This document shows positions 45,501-54,228 of a stretch of DNA of 64,000 bases, in pieces. This DNA comes from Bryobacterales bacterium. GTDB taxonomy: Bacteria > Acidobacteriota > Terriglobia > Bryobacterales > Bryobacteraceae. A program made the translations under genes and the position numbers. Numbering within the stretch: position 1 is the first letter of the stretch; every line of letters begins with the position of its first letter. The stretch is taken from assembly GCA_020846745.1 (NCBI GenBank), contig JADLDI010000032.1, positions 186,001-250,000 on the forward strand, written 5' to 3'. The notes under the pieces were generated by a model. The model was not told where the DNA came from and did not search any database. It worked only from the letters and a program-made list of their open reading frames with translations.

Positions 45501-46589
45501 ATGCTGGTCGATGACTTAGTCTCTCGATCGATGCTCGAAGAGCACCACCTGCTCGAGCAGCCTAAGCCACGTGTAGCCCTCTTCGGCACCATTGCGGTTC
45601 ACATTCTTTTATTCGTGTTCGTTCTGGTGGCTCCGCCGAGCGTTTCGACGCCGCGAAGTGCGCCGGAAATCATCGCGAAAGCCCGGCAGATTACTCCGTT
45701 GATCGCACCACCGGTGGAGATGACGCAAAAGGCGCCGAACAAGGGAAAGCCGGCTACGGAGTTGAATCTACAGGGCTTGTTGAGCCGCCCGAGCGTCGCC
45801 ACGCCCCCGCCGACGCAGCCGGGCATGACACGTCCGGCCGCACCCAAACAGTTTTCGGCTCCGGTCTCCGCGGCTCCCGCTCCGGCGGCTCCGAAGCCGA
45901 TTGAAGCGCCAAAGCTCGAAGAAAAGCCTCGCGATGTGGCCGATGTTCAAGCCAAGAACCTGCCGGGATTGGGAGTGCAGGTTCCGCCTCCGCCCGTGCA
46001 GCCGCCCAGAATACAGGCGGAAGAGCAGAAACCGAAGCTCGCGTTCGAACGGCCGGGCGCCAATTCGGGTTCACCCAATGCGCAGGGAGTTGGCGCGAGC
46101 GGAAAGATCCCACTGCCGCAACCTTCAACAGTGGAAGCCGCTACGCGGCAGGTTGCGCGGGCAGGCGGCGCCGGGCTGACGGTGGGCGATATCGGAGAAG
46201 GTACAGGCGGACTCGGCGAGTCGTTAAACCTGCCCAATGCACCACTGAAGAACGGCAGCGCGTTGGAGTTGCTCTCCGATCCAATGGGCGTCGACTTCCG
46301 GCCGTATCTCATCAGGATTTTGTCATCTGTCCGACGGAACTGGCTGGCCGTAATTCCCGAAAGCGCCCGTTTGGGCAGGCGTGGAAAAGTGTTAATCCAG
46401 TTTGCGATCAACCGGGACGGATCTGTTCCGAAGCTGGTGATCGCCACGCCGTCGGGAACCGAGTCGTTCGACCGGGCGGCGGTGGCCGGAATCAGTGCTT
46501 CCAATCCCTTCCCGCCGTTGCCGGACGAGTTTAGAGGACCGCAGGTGAGGCTGCAGTTCACATTTCTCTATAACACTCCAAAACGATGA
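45501..46589 (+). CDS. TonB-family energy transducer protein
   Basis: A 362-residue protein with a single membrane anchor (about residues 27-46, LFGTIAVHILLFVFVLVAPP), a long proline- and alanine-rich periplasmic spacer (residues 90-240), and a C-terminal TonB domain (RRGKVLIQFAINRDGSVPKL near residues 295-315). It would couple the proton gradient to outer-membrane transport. It begins 22 bases after the oxidoreductase gene. No exbBD is adjacent. Confidence 0.87.
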   Translation: MLVDDLVSRSMLEEHHLLEQPKPRVALFGTIAVHILLFVFVLVAPPSVSTPRSAPEIIAKARQITPLIAPPVEMTQKAPNKGKPATELNLQGLLSRPSVATPPPTQPGMTRPAAPKQFSAPVSAAPAPAAPKPIEAPKLEEKPRDVADVQAKNLPGLGVQVPPPPVQPPRIQAEEQKPKLAFERPGANSGSPNAQGVGASGKIPLPQPSTVEAATRQVARAGGAGLTVGDIGEGTGGLGESLNLPNAPLKNGSALELLSDPMGVDFRPYLIRILSSVRRNWLAVIPESARLGRRGKVLIQFAINRDGSVPKLVIATPSGTESFDRAAVAGISASNPFPPLPDEFRGPQVRLQFTFLYNTPKR

Positions 46590-46750
46590 CAGCTAACAGG
46601 TTACGGCTTGCGCTGGGGGCCTTCGGCATACTGGCGGTAGCCGCGATTCCGATTGCCGAGCCCAATGTCCGCCTGGCGGTATGGGTATTTCTGGCGGGCT
46701 TGGCGGTGAAGTCGGTGATCGCGTACTACCGGTCGCGCCAGGGGGGATAG
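46586..46750 (+). CDS. 54-residue small membrane protein
   Basis: A short frame starting at ATG 46586, overlapping the TonB-family stop by four bases (ATGA). Two hydrophobic segments are visible (LRLALGAFGILAVAAIPIA and VRLAVWVFLAGLAVKSVIAY), with a basic tail (YRSRQGG). The coupling to tonB, the membrane character and the conserved-looking tail support it as a real gene. No family is recognised. Immediately behind its stop is an in-frame repeat of its own tail (next entry). Confidence 0.55.
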   Translation: MTANRLRLALGAFGILAVAAIPIAEPNVRLAVWVFLAGLAVKSVIAYYRSRQGG

Positions 46751-46810
46751 TTGCTGGCGGGAGTGGCGGTGAAGACGGTGTTTGCATCCTACCGACGTCG
46801 CCAGTGGTAG
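46751..46810 (+). repeat. In-frame tandem duplicate of the small protein's tail
   Basis: Directly after the TAG at 46748-46750, in the same frame, 19 codons read LLAGVAVKTVFASYRRRQW and then TAG. The preceding gene ends FLAGLAVKSVIAYYRSRQGG. The nucleotide match (for example ctggcggg..tggcggtgaag) shows a diverged tandem duplication of about 60 bases separated only by a stop codon. Confidence 0.7.
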
Positions 46811-46877
46811 GACTTTAATGTAAATGTACTAGAGCTAAAGTACCATTAGATGGATCTTTCGGGTACTATTAGTTCTG

Positions 46878-48272
46878 ATGGAAGAAACAACAACTCTTCA
46901 CCTACGTCGATTGTTTTCTCTCTTCATTGCCGGAGCTTCCCTCGTGTCGGCAGCGACATACGAGGTCGGCCCCGGTAAACAGTTCAGCACCATCGGTCAG
47001 GCGCCGTGGACTACGCTAGTCCCCGGCGATACTGTCCTGATTTACTGGCAGTCCACCCCCTACCGGGAGAAGTGGAATATTACCCGCCAAGGAACCGCAG
47101 AAGCACCAATCACGGTTCGTGGCGTTTTGAGCAGTACGGGTTTGCGGCCGGTGATCGCGGGCGACAACGCCGTGACACCGCGGAACCAGGATTATTGGAA
47201 CCAGGATCGTGGAATTTTGAAACTCGGCGGATCCAATCGCCCCGCCAACGTGATGCCGAAGTACATAACAATTGAAAATTTGGATATTCGAACAGCCCGA
47301 GGCACATACTACGACACCAACGGAAGTGTCGGGTCCTATTCCAGCAATGCAGCGTCCTTATATATCGAATACGGTCAGAATATCGTGGTCCGCAACTGCA
47401 TACTTCGTGACAGCGGCAGCGGTATGTTCGTCGGACCGGGCTATACGAATCCAAGCGGCAACATCCTGATTGAGAAGAACTCGATTTATGGAAACGGCAA
47501 TGCCGGCAGTTCGCAGGAGCATAACGTCTACTCGGAAGCCCTGAATATCACCTACCAGTACAACAAGTTCGGGGCGCTGAAGACGGGTGCGGACGGGCAA
47601 AACCTGAAGGACCGGTCAGCCGGCCTGGTGATCCGGTACAACTGGATCGAAGGCGGCAGCCGCGATCTGGACCTGGTGGATTCGAGCAATGCTGCAATCC
47701 TGGCCGCGCCGAACTATCGCCGGACCTATGTTTACGGCAATGTGCTGGTGAAGCCAGGCAACGTGAGCAACTACCAGGTGATTCACTTTGGGGGCGACAG
47801 CGGGAAGTCCTACAATTATAGGACTAACCTGTACCTGTACTACAACACTATCGTCTCTTATCGGACCGACACCACGGTGTTGCTGAACCTACAGACGAAC
47901 GAGCAATCGGCCGATGTAAGGGATAACGTCATTTACCCAATGACGCCGAACCTTGCGATGTCGTTCGGCAAGGGTCTGCTGACGGCAACGAACAACTGGA
48001 TTCGCCAGGGTTACCGGCTGGCGGACGGCGCGTTGTACGGGACGGTGAGCATCGACAGTTCGAACCTCATCGGAACCGACCCGATGTTTGAAAACTTCGC
48101 CGCGCGGGACTTCCGTTTAAGGTTGGGGAGTCCGGCGCTGAACAAGGGGACATCGCCTGCCCCCCAAGCGCTGCCCGATAACGCGGTGACAAGCCAGTAC
48201 GTGATCAATCAGAACGGACAACCACGCTATACGATCAATGGACCCGACCTGGGTGCATTTGAGTCCCATTAG
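46878..48272 (+). CDS. Secreted right-handed parallel beta-helix protein
   Basis: A 464-residue protein with an N-terminal signal region (about residues 10-26, LRRLFSLFIAGASLVSA), then repeated PbH1-type coils (YITIENLDIR, NIVVRNCILRDSGSG, NILIEKNSIYGNGN, GLVIRYNWIEGGS) as in pectate lyases and other polysaccharide-active proteins. The final segment (NLIGTDPMFENFAARDFRLR) is the standard end of such helices. The substrate is unknown; no catalytic residue can be assigned. Confidence 0.83.
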   Translation: MEETTTLHLRRLFSLFIAGASLVSAATYEVGPGKQFSTIGQAPWTTLVPGDTVLIYWQSTPYREKWNITRQGTAEAPITVRGVLSSTGLRPVIAGDNAVTPRNQDYWNQDRGILKLGGSNRPANVMPKYITIENLDIRTARGTYYDTNGSVGSYSSNAASLYIEYGQNIVVRNCILRDSGSGMFVGPGYTNPSGNILIEKNSIYGNGNAGSSQEHNVYSEALNITYQYNKFGALKTGADGQNLKDRSAGLVIRYNWIEGGSRDLDLVDSSNAAILAAPNYRRTYVYGNVLVKPGNVSNYQVIHFGGDSGKSYNYRTNLYLYYNTIVSYRTDTTVLLNLQTNEQSADVRDNVIYPMTPNLAMSFGKGLLTATNNWIRQGYRLADGALYGTVSIDSSNLIGTDPMFENFAARDFRLRLGSPALNKGTSPAPQALPDNAVTSQYVINQNGQPRYTINGPDLGAFESH

Positions 48273-48283
48273 CGTTTAACTGC

Positions 48284-48313
48284 GAGGGGGCGCCGCAACC
48301 GGGGCGCCTCTTC
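48284..48313 (+). terminator. Weak terminator-like hairpin after the beta-helix gene
   Basis: GAGG and CGCC on the left pair with GGCGCCTC on the right with a three-base bulge, followed only by TTCC. It sits 12 bases after the stop of the beta-helix gene and before the M1 peptidase. Confidence 0.3.
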
Positions 48314-48350
48314 CGCCACACCGTAGTTAGCGGGGGTCTATCCTGAAAGC

Positions 48351-50750
48351 GTGCTTCTCCGCTGGCTTCTCGCTGCCGTTGCCATTCCGTTGGCGGCAGA
48401 TCAACTCACCACGATCTCAGGTGAATTGCAGAAGGTCACGATCGATCCTGAAAGCTGCTACCGCGTTCGCGACCTGTCGTTTTCACGCGGCGACGACCTC
48501 CGGTTCTATTTGAACGACGGTTATTTACTGTTCGGCACGCCCGTCGCGGGGCGGCGTATCGCCGCGGTGTTCATCGGTGACGACGAGGGCGGCGATGCGG
48601 AAGTGATCGTGATGCCGCCAACAAAAGGCGAACGGTTGTCGCTCGCTTCGTTTACGGGTTCGCCCAACCTGAACGAGCATTTCCGGCAGGCGGTGTTTCT
48701 GTTCACGGACGATACGGCGGATGTGCTGCTAAACGAGATCCGGCAGCGGGACATGCCGCGGCGGGCGGAACGCGGCGCGATCGCGGCCCGCGAGTGGGAC
48801 ACGACGGTGCAGAACCTGGCCCGAAGTTTTGCGGTCCGGCTGACACAACAGTTGGCCGCCGGGACGGGCGCCGAGCGCGGGTTCGTGTATGCCGCGCTGC
48901 AGGGTAGGAAGCTCGGCAATTTCGACATTTATTACGATCCGGAAGCGGCGAACCAGATCTATGTGGGCGCCCTGCGCACGCGCGACGACCGGATTTTCTA
49001 CGACACGTGGACGAACTTCGAGGCGCGGCCGTTCCGCGCCGGTGTGCGCAAACGGCCGGGAGCGGACTATACGCTGGGGAATTATCGGATCGAGGCGGTG
49101 CTCGAAGACAACCTTCATTTGCGCGTGGTTACACAGGCGACGCTTAGGGCGATGCGGGACGATCTGCGGCTGGCCGCGTTTGAGATTACCCAGGGGATGA
49201 AGGTGAATGCGGTGCGGATCAACGGCCAAGCGGCGGAAGTGTTCTCGCCGGAGTCGTTACGGTCGAACCTGCTGCGCAACACGGGGAGCACAACGATTCT
49301 GGTGGAGTCGGCGGAGCCGATGGCGGCGGGCCGCGCTTATGAGATCGAATTCGAGCATGAAGGCGACATTGTGCGCAACGCGGGGCGCAATGTGTTTTTT
49401 GTGGGTGCACGGTCGAACTGGTATCCGCGCGCCGGCGGAAGCTTCGCGACGTACGACACAACGTTTACATATCCGTCGACGCTGCAGATCGTGTTTCCGG
49501 GTGCGCTCAAGGAAGACAAGACGGAGGGCAATCAGCGGACTACGCGGCGCGTGACCGGCGAACCGATCCGATTGCTGGGGTTCAATCTTGGCCAGTACGA
49601 GAGCAGCAAGGCGACGCGCGCGGGGCTGACGGTTGAAGTGTTTGCGAACAAGCAGGCGGAGCCGAACCTGGGGCGCGGGCGGGAAGTGGTGGTGATGCCG
49701 CCACAACCGCCGTTCTCGCGCCGGCAGCAGAACCAGCAGTCGAGCGTCATGGCGCTACCGCAGGCGCCGCCCAACCCGTTGTCGCGGATCGAGACAATCG
49801 CCAACGAAATCGCGGGGGCGTTCGAGTTCCTGAATGCGCAACTCGGCCCGCCGGCAACGCCCTTGCTGATGGTGTCGCCGATACCGGGCGCGTTTGGGCA
49901 GGGTTTTCCGGGACTGGTGTATCTATCGACATGGTCGTACATCAACGCGAGCGAGCGCCCGGCCGCGATTCGCGATTCGCAACACGAAATCTTCTTTTCC
50001 GAACTGTTGCACGCTCACGAAACGGCCCATCAGTGGTGGGGGAATGTCGTGACTTCAGCGTCCGCGCAGGATGACTGGCTGATGGAGGCGCTCGCCAACT
50101 ATTCGTCGCTGATGCTGTACGAGAAGAAGAAAGGGGCCAAGGCTATGCAGCAATTGCTGGAGCATTACCGGACGCGGCTGCTCGATAAGGACGATAACGG
50201 CAAAACCGTGGATTCGGTGGGTCCGATCCGGCTTGGGCCGCGCTTGCAGAGTTCGCTATCGCCAGACGCCTGGCACACGATTGTATACGGCAAGGGATCG
50301 TGGATCGTTCACATGCTGCGGCGGCGGCTGGGCGATGAGCAATTTTTCGCGTTGTTAGGCGAGTTCTGTAAGCGTTACCGTCATCAGGCGGTGACGATCA
50401 AGCAGTTCCAGGAACTGGCGGCGACGCACCTGCCGAAAGGGTCGCCGGATCCGAAGCTGGAAGCCTTCTTCGAGGCTTGGGTGGAGACGACCGGGATTCC
50501 GGAGTTGAAATTGGAGGCGGAGGTGAAAGGCCGCGCTCCGAATGTGCAGTTGAACCTGAAGCTGACGCAGACGGAAGTGGACGAGTCGGTCAGTTTGCAG
50601 GTGCCGGTGGAGGTTCAGGTGGCTCGCGGTAAGTCGCAGGTGGTGTACCTGACGACGGGCGGCGGGGAACCGGCGACGGCCACGGTCTTGTTGCGTGCCG
50701 CTCCGGTGAAGGTGACTTTGGATCCGGAGTTGACGGTGCTGCGGCGGTAG
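48351..50750 (+). CDS. Secreted M1-family aminopeptidase
   Basis: A 799-residue zinc metallopeptidase. GTG 48351 opens a signal peptide (MLLRWLLAAVAIPLAA). The zinc site is H556-E557-x-x-H560 with E579 19 residues after H560 (HETAHQWWGN, then WLMEALANY), the M1 pattern. The N-terminal 450 residues form the beta-rich domain, and a C-terminal helical and beta-sandwich region follows. A periplasmic or surface peptidase role in peptide scavenging is likely. Confidence 0.92.
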   Translation: MLLRWLLAAVAIPLAADQLTTISGELQKVTIDPESCYRVRDLSFSRGDDLRFYLNDGYLLFGTPVAGRRIAAVFIGDDEGGDAEVIVMPPTKGERLSLASFTGSPNLNEHFRQAVFLFTDDTADVLLNEIRQRDMPRRAERGAIAAREWDTTVQNLARSFAVRLTQQLAAGTGAERGFVYAALQGRKLGNFDIYYDPEAANQIYVGALRTRDDRIFYDTWTNFEARPFRAGVRKRPGADYTLGNYRIEAVLEDNLHLRVVTQATLRAMRDDLRLAAFEITQGMKVNAVRINGQAAEVFSPESLRSNLLRNTGSTTILVESAEPMAAGRAYEIEFEHEGDIVRNAGRNVFFVGARSNWYPRAGGSFATYDTTFTYPSTLQIVFPGALKEDKTEGNQRTTRRVTGEPIRLLGFNLGQYESSKATRAGLTVEVFANKQAEPNLGRGREVVVMPPQPPFSRRQQNQQSSVMALPQAPPNPLSRIETIANEIAGAFEFLNAQLGPPATPLLMVSPIPGAFGQGFPGLVYLSTWSYINASERPAAIRDSQHEIFFSELLHAHETAHQWWGNVVTSASAQDDWLMEALANYSSLMLYEKKKGAKAMQQLLEHYRTRLLDKDDNGKTVDSVGPIRLGPRLQSSLSPDAWHTIVYGKGSWIVHMLRRRLGDEQFFALLGEFCKRYRHQAVTIKQFQELAATHLPKGSPDPKLEAFFEAWVETTGIPELKLEAEVKGRAPNVQLNLKLTQTEVDESVSLQVPVEVQVARGKSQVVYLTTGGGEPATATVLLRAAPVKVTLDPELTVLRR

Positions 50751-50771
50751 CACGGGTAGAATAAAGTCGCG

Positions 50772-52337
50772 ATGCGGCTTTTCGAGACTTTGAGCGCGAT
50801 TCCGGTGAAGGACTATTACGGTCCGGAGGACGGAGGGCCGCTTGGACGCCCAGGGCAGTTTCCGTTTACTCGCGGCATTCATCCCGGCATGTACCGGGAC
50901 CGGCTGTGGACGATGCGGCAGTTTGCCGGTTTTGCGACGCCGGAGGAGACGAACGCGCGATACCGGTACCTGTTGGAGCAGGGTCAGACCGGGCTTTCGG
51001 TGGCGTTCGATTTGCCGACGCTGATGGGATACGACTCCGACAGCGAGATGGCGCTGGGCGAGGTTGGGAAATGCGGGGTCGCCATCAGTTCGCTGGCGGA
51101 CATGGAAACGCTGTTTGGCGGGATACCGCTCGATCGGGTTAGCGTCTCAATGACGATCAACTCGCCCGCGGCGGTGATTTGGGCGATGTATCTGGCGGTT
51201 GCGGAGAAGCAGGGCGCTTCCTGGGCGGCGCTGAATGGGACGCTGCAAAACGACATTTTGAAGGAGTATATCGCGGAGAAGGAGTATATCTATCCGCCGC
51301 GTCCTTCGATGCGGTTGGTGACGGATACGGTCGAATTTGGGACGCGGCACGTACCCCGGTTTAATCCGATCTCGATTAGCGGGTACCACATCCGGGAGGC
51401 GGGCTCCACGGCGGTGCAGGAGTTGGCGTTCACGATTCGAGATGCGATTGAGTATGTCGAGTGGGCGCTCGAACGCGGACTCGGGATTGATGAATTCGCG
51501 CCACGGCTGAGCTTCTTTTTTAATTGCCACAACGACTTTTTTGAGGAGATCGCGAAATACCGGGCGGCTCGCCTGTTATGGGCCGAGATCATGCGCGACC
51601 GCTATGGTGCACGGGATGCACGCAGCTTACGGCTGCGGTTTCATGCCCAGACGGCCGGCTGCTCGCTCACGTGGCAACAACCGTATAACAACGTGGTGCG
51701 GACGGCGGTGCAGGCCATGGCCGCTATCCTAGGCGGTTGCCAGTCGCTCCACACCAATTCGCTCGATGAGGCTTATGCACTGCCGAGCCAGGAAGCGGTG
51801 ACACTCGCGTTACGCACGCAGCAGATTCTTGCTTATGAAACGGGGATCACGAATACGCCCGATCCGTTGGGCGGCAGCTATTTGCTCGAAACCCTGACGG
51901 AAGACATCGCGAACCGGGCGCGCGACTACGTCCGCCGGATTGATGGAATGGGCGGCATGCTGCCGGCGATCGAGCGGAATTTTCCGCAGCGGGAGATTGC
52001 CGATGCCAGCTACCGGTATCAGCGGGAACTGGAAGCGGGGCAGCGGACGGTGGTCGGGGTGACGGCTTTCGAAACGGCTGACGAACGGCCGCTCGATCTG
52101 CTGACCATCGATGAAAGCGCCGCGGAACGGCAGTGCGCGAAGCTCGCGAGTCTTCGGAAATCCCGTGATTCCGCCGCCACGGTGAAATCGCTCGACGGCC
52201 TGCGGAAGGCGGCACAAGGCTCGGAGAACCTGATGCCGCTACTGATAGACGCCGTGAAGGCTTATGCGACAGTAGGGGAAGTCTGCCAGGCGCTGAAGGA
52301 TGTATTTGGAGCCTGGCAGGAGACACCGGTCGTTTAG
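50772..52337 (+). CDS. Acyl-CoA mutase (methylmalonyl-CoA mutase-type) large subunit
   Basis: A 521-residue adenosylcobalamin-dependent mutase barrel domain. Typical segments are [38 protein letters not shown] and [21 protein letters not shown]. It lacks the roughly 130-residue C-terminal B12-binding domain, so a separate small subunit must provide it, as in two-subunit mutases; none is in the window. Substrate may be methylmalonyl-, ethylmalonyl- or isobutyryl-CoA. Confidence 0.9.
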   Translation: MRLFETLSAIPVKDYYGPEDGGPLGRPGQFPFTRGIHPGMYRDRLWTMRQFAGFATPEETNARYRYLLEQGQTGLSVAFDLPTLMGYDSDSEMALGEVGKCGVAISSLADMETLFGGIPLDRVSVSMTINSPAAVIWAMYLAVAEKQGASWAALNGTLQNDILKEYIAEKEYIYPPRPSMRLVTDTVEFGTRHVPRFNPISISGYHIREAGSTAVQELAFTIRDAIEYVEWALERGLGIDEFAPRLSFFFNCHNDFFEEIAKYRAARLLWAEIMRDRYGARDARSLRLRFHAQTAGCSLTWQQPYNNVVRTAVQAMAAILGGCQSLHTNSLDEAYALPSQEAVTLALRTQQILAYETGITNTPDPLGGSYLLETLTEDIANRARDYVRRIDGMGGMLPAIERNFPQREIADASYRYQRELEAGQRTVVGVTAFETADERPLDLLTIDESAAERQCAKLASLRKSRDSAATVKSLDGLRKAAQGSENLMPLLIDAVKAYATVGEVCQALKDVFGAWQETPVV

Positions 52338-52364
52338 TTTAGCCGCCGGTAGTTTAGCCGCCGG
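52335..52364. repeat. 15-bp tandem duplication at convergent stops
   Basis: tagtttagccgccgg occurs twice without a gap. The first copy supplies the stop of the mutase gene and the second the stop of the TPR glycosyltransferase on the opposite strand. Confidence 0.7.
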
Positions 52365-54228
52365 CTGTCAGACGCTGTTCGAGCGCTTGCCGGACGGCGG
52401 AAACCGCCGACTCCCAATCGTTTGGCTGTTTCTGCCGGAACAACCGGGCTGCCGGGTACCATGGGCTGTCTTCGCGGCCGACGAGCCATCGCCAGTCCGC
52501 GGCGAACGGCAGCAGGATCCAGGTCGGCTTTCCAAGCGATGCGGCCAGGTGAGCGATCATGGTGTCGACTGTTATCACCAGGTCCAGGTGCTTGACGATC
52601 GCGGCCGTATCGACGATATCGTTATCTTCCGTCTCGATATTGCAGATCCCGAGCCTTTCGGCTTCCTCTAAATTCTCCTGCGACCCGCGTTGCAGCGAGA
52701 AGAAGCGGCATCCGGCGGCCTGCGTCAAACTTGCAAGGGCCGCCAACGGAATCTGCCGCGAAGCCCCGGTCGGATGGTGCGGGTTACCCGCCCAGCAGAA
52801 ACCGACCTTGAGTGCAGGTTGATTGTTCGCGACGTGCGCCCACTTTTCGAGGCGGTCCACCGGAATCCGAAATTCGGTTGGAGCGGGTAGGTTGTCAAGT
52901 TCGATTCCGAGAATGGCCGGAAGGCTCATCAGAGGAATCTGGTAGTCGAACGAAGGAGGCTTGTCGCTCCGTTTCAACAGTTTGTGCAGTGTGGGCACGC
53001 AGGCGGCGAGCGGCAGGACGCGATCTTGACACTCGAACAGGACGTGAGCCCCGAGCGCACGCAACGGCTCGAGGAATCGCAAGAATTGGACGGTGTCGCC
53101 CAAACCCTGCTCCGCCCAGACAAGGATTGGGCGTGCGGCGACCGGTTCTCCCTGCCAGCGCGGCCGTTCATTGTGCTGAATGTGTTGATTCTTCCGCGTC
53201 AACCTTACTTCGTAGGCCTGCCAGCCGTCGCGGTAGTTGCCGGCGGAGAGAAGGGAAAGGGAGCGGTTCCAACGCGCATCGTAGTGATCGGGTGCGGCGG
53301 CAATCGCCTGATCGAAATACGGAACGGCTTGTTCTGGTTTCGCCTGGGCCAGCAGCATACTGCCAAGATTGGAAAGCGTGTCGGCGTGTGCCGGATTTCT
53401 ACGCAGCACTTCCTCGTAGTACGCGCCCGCTTCCGCATAGCGCCCTTGATGCTGCCGGGTGGCTCCGAGGTTGTAGAGGGCGCCGAGGTAATCGGGATCC
53501 GCCTCCAATGCCAGTTGGAGGGACGCAAACGCTTCTTCGGGTTTACCTTGGGCCAGCAGAACGTGGCCGATGTTGTTGAGCGCCCTCGCATCGTTCGGGC
53601 GAAGCTCGAGTGCACGCCGGTATCCGGCCAGCGCTTCATCAAACTTCTTGGCTCCGGCTAAGGCCAGAGCGCGGTTATAGTGGCAATCGAAGGAGTTGGG
53701 ATCGAGCCTGATTCCTTCTCCAAACCATTCCAGGGCCGCATCCCACCGCGACTCACCGACGGCCTTTTCACCAAGCCGCAGTAGCACACCAACGAGGTTG
53801 CCGCGCGCCTCGTCGTGAGTGGGGTCGAGTTCCAGAGCCCGCCGGAAGATGGCCACCGCCGGCTCAAAATCGCCGCTGGTAGCATTGACGGCGCCGAGAG
53901 CATTCCACGTGTCCGCGTTTCCGGGGTCGATTGCGAGGGCGCGCCGGAAGGTCGCCTGAGCCTCCGCCCGGTCTCCGGCCGAAGCCAGCACACGGCCGAG
54001 TTTCGCGAGCGTCGGCGCATGATTCGGGCGTAAGGAGACCGCTGTCCGGTAGCTCAATATCGCGTCCGGCGAGTTGCCTGCGCGGACGAACGCCAGCCCG
54101 AGGTTGGCGTGAAAAGCGGGGTCTTGCGGCCGCATATCGAGGAGTTGGCGGAACATGGCGACGGCATCGTCGTGCCGGCCCGTATTGCTTGCGGCCACCG
54201 CCGCGTTTTGTAATTGCGCTTCCGTCAT
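52354..54228 (-). CDS. TPR protein with GT9-like glycosyltransferase domain
   Basis: A 624-residue protein. Residues 1-330 are TPR repeats (for example AVAIFRRALELDPTHDEARG). Residues 350-600 resemble an ADP-heptose/GT9-type GT-B domain (ILVWAEQGLGDTVQFLRFL, VGFCWAGNPHH, LVITVDTMIAHLAASLGKPTWILLP). The layout recalls Caulobacter FlmG, a TPR-guided flagellin glycosyltransferase. ATG 54228 overlaps the stop of the upstream OGT-like gene by four bases, so both are made together, downstream of two flagellins. Flagellin modification is inferred from context. Confidence 0.82.
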   Translation of the reverse strand: MTEAQLQNAAVAASNTGRHDDAVAMFRQLLDMRPQDPAFHANLGLAFVRAGNSPDAILSYRTAVSLRPNHAPTLAKLGRVLASAGDRAEAQATFRRALAIDPGNADTWNALGAVNATSGDFEPAVAIFRRALELDPTHDEARGNLVGVLLRLGEKAVGESRWDAALEWFGEGIRLDPNSFDCHYNRALALAGAKKFDEALAGYRRALELRPNDARALNNIGHVLLAQGKPEEAFASLQLALEADPDYLGALYNLGATRQHQGRYAEAGAYYEEVLRRNPAHADTLSNLGSMLLAQAKPEQAVPYFDQAIAAAPDHYDARWNRSLSLLSAGNYRDGWQAYEVRLTRKNQHIQHNERPRWQGEPVAARPILVWAEQGLGDTVQFLRFLEPLRALGAHVLFECQDRVLPLAACVPTLHKLLKRSDKPPSFDYQIPLMSLPAILGIELDNLPAPTEFRIPVDRLEKWAHVANNQPALKVGFCWAGNPHHPTGASRQIPLAALASLTQAAGCRFFSLQRGSQENLEEAERLGICNIETEDNDIVDTAAIVKHLDLVITVDTMIAHLAASLGKPTWILLPFAADWRWLVGREDSPWYPAARLFRQKQPNDWESAVSAVRQALEQRLTAGG

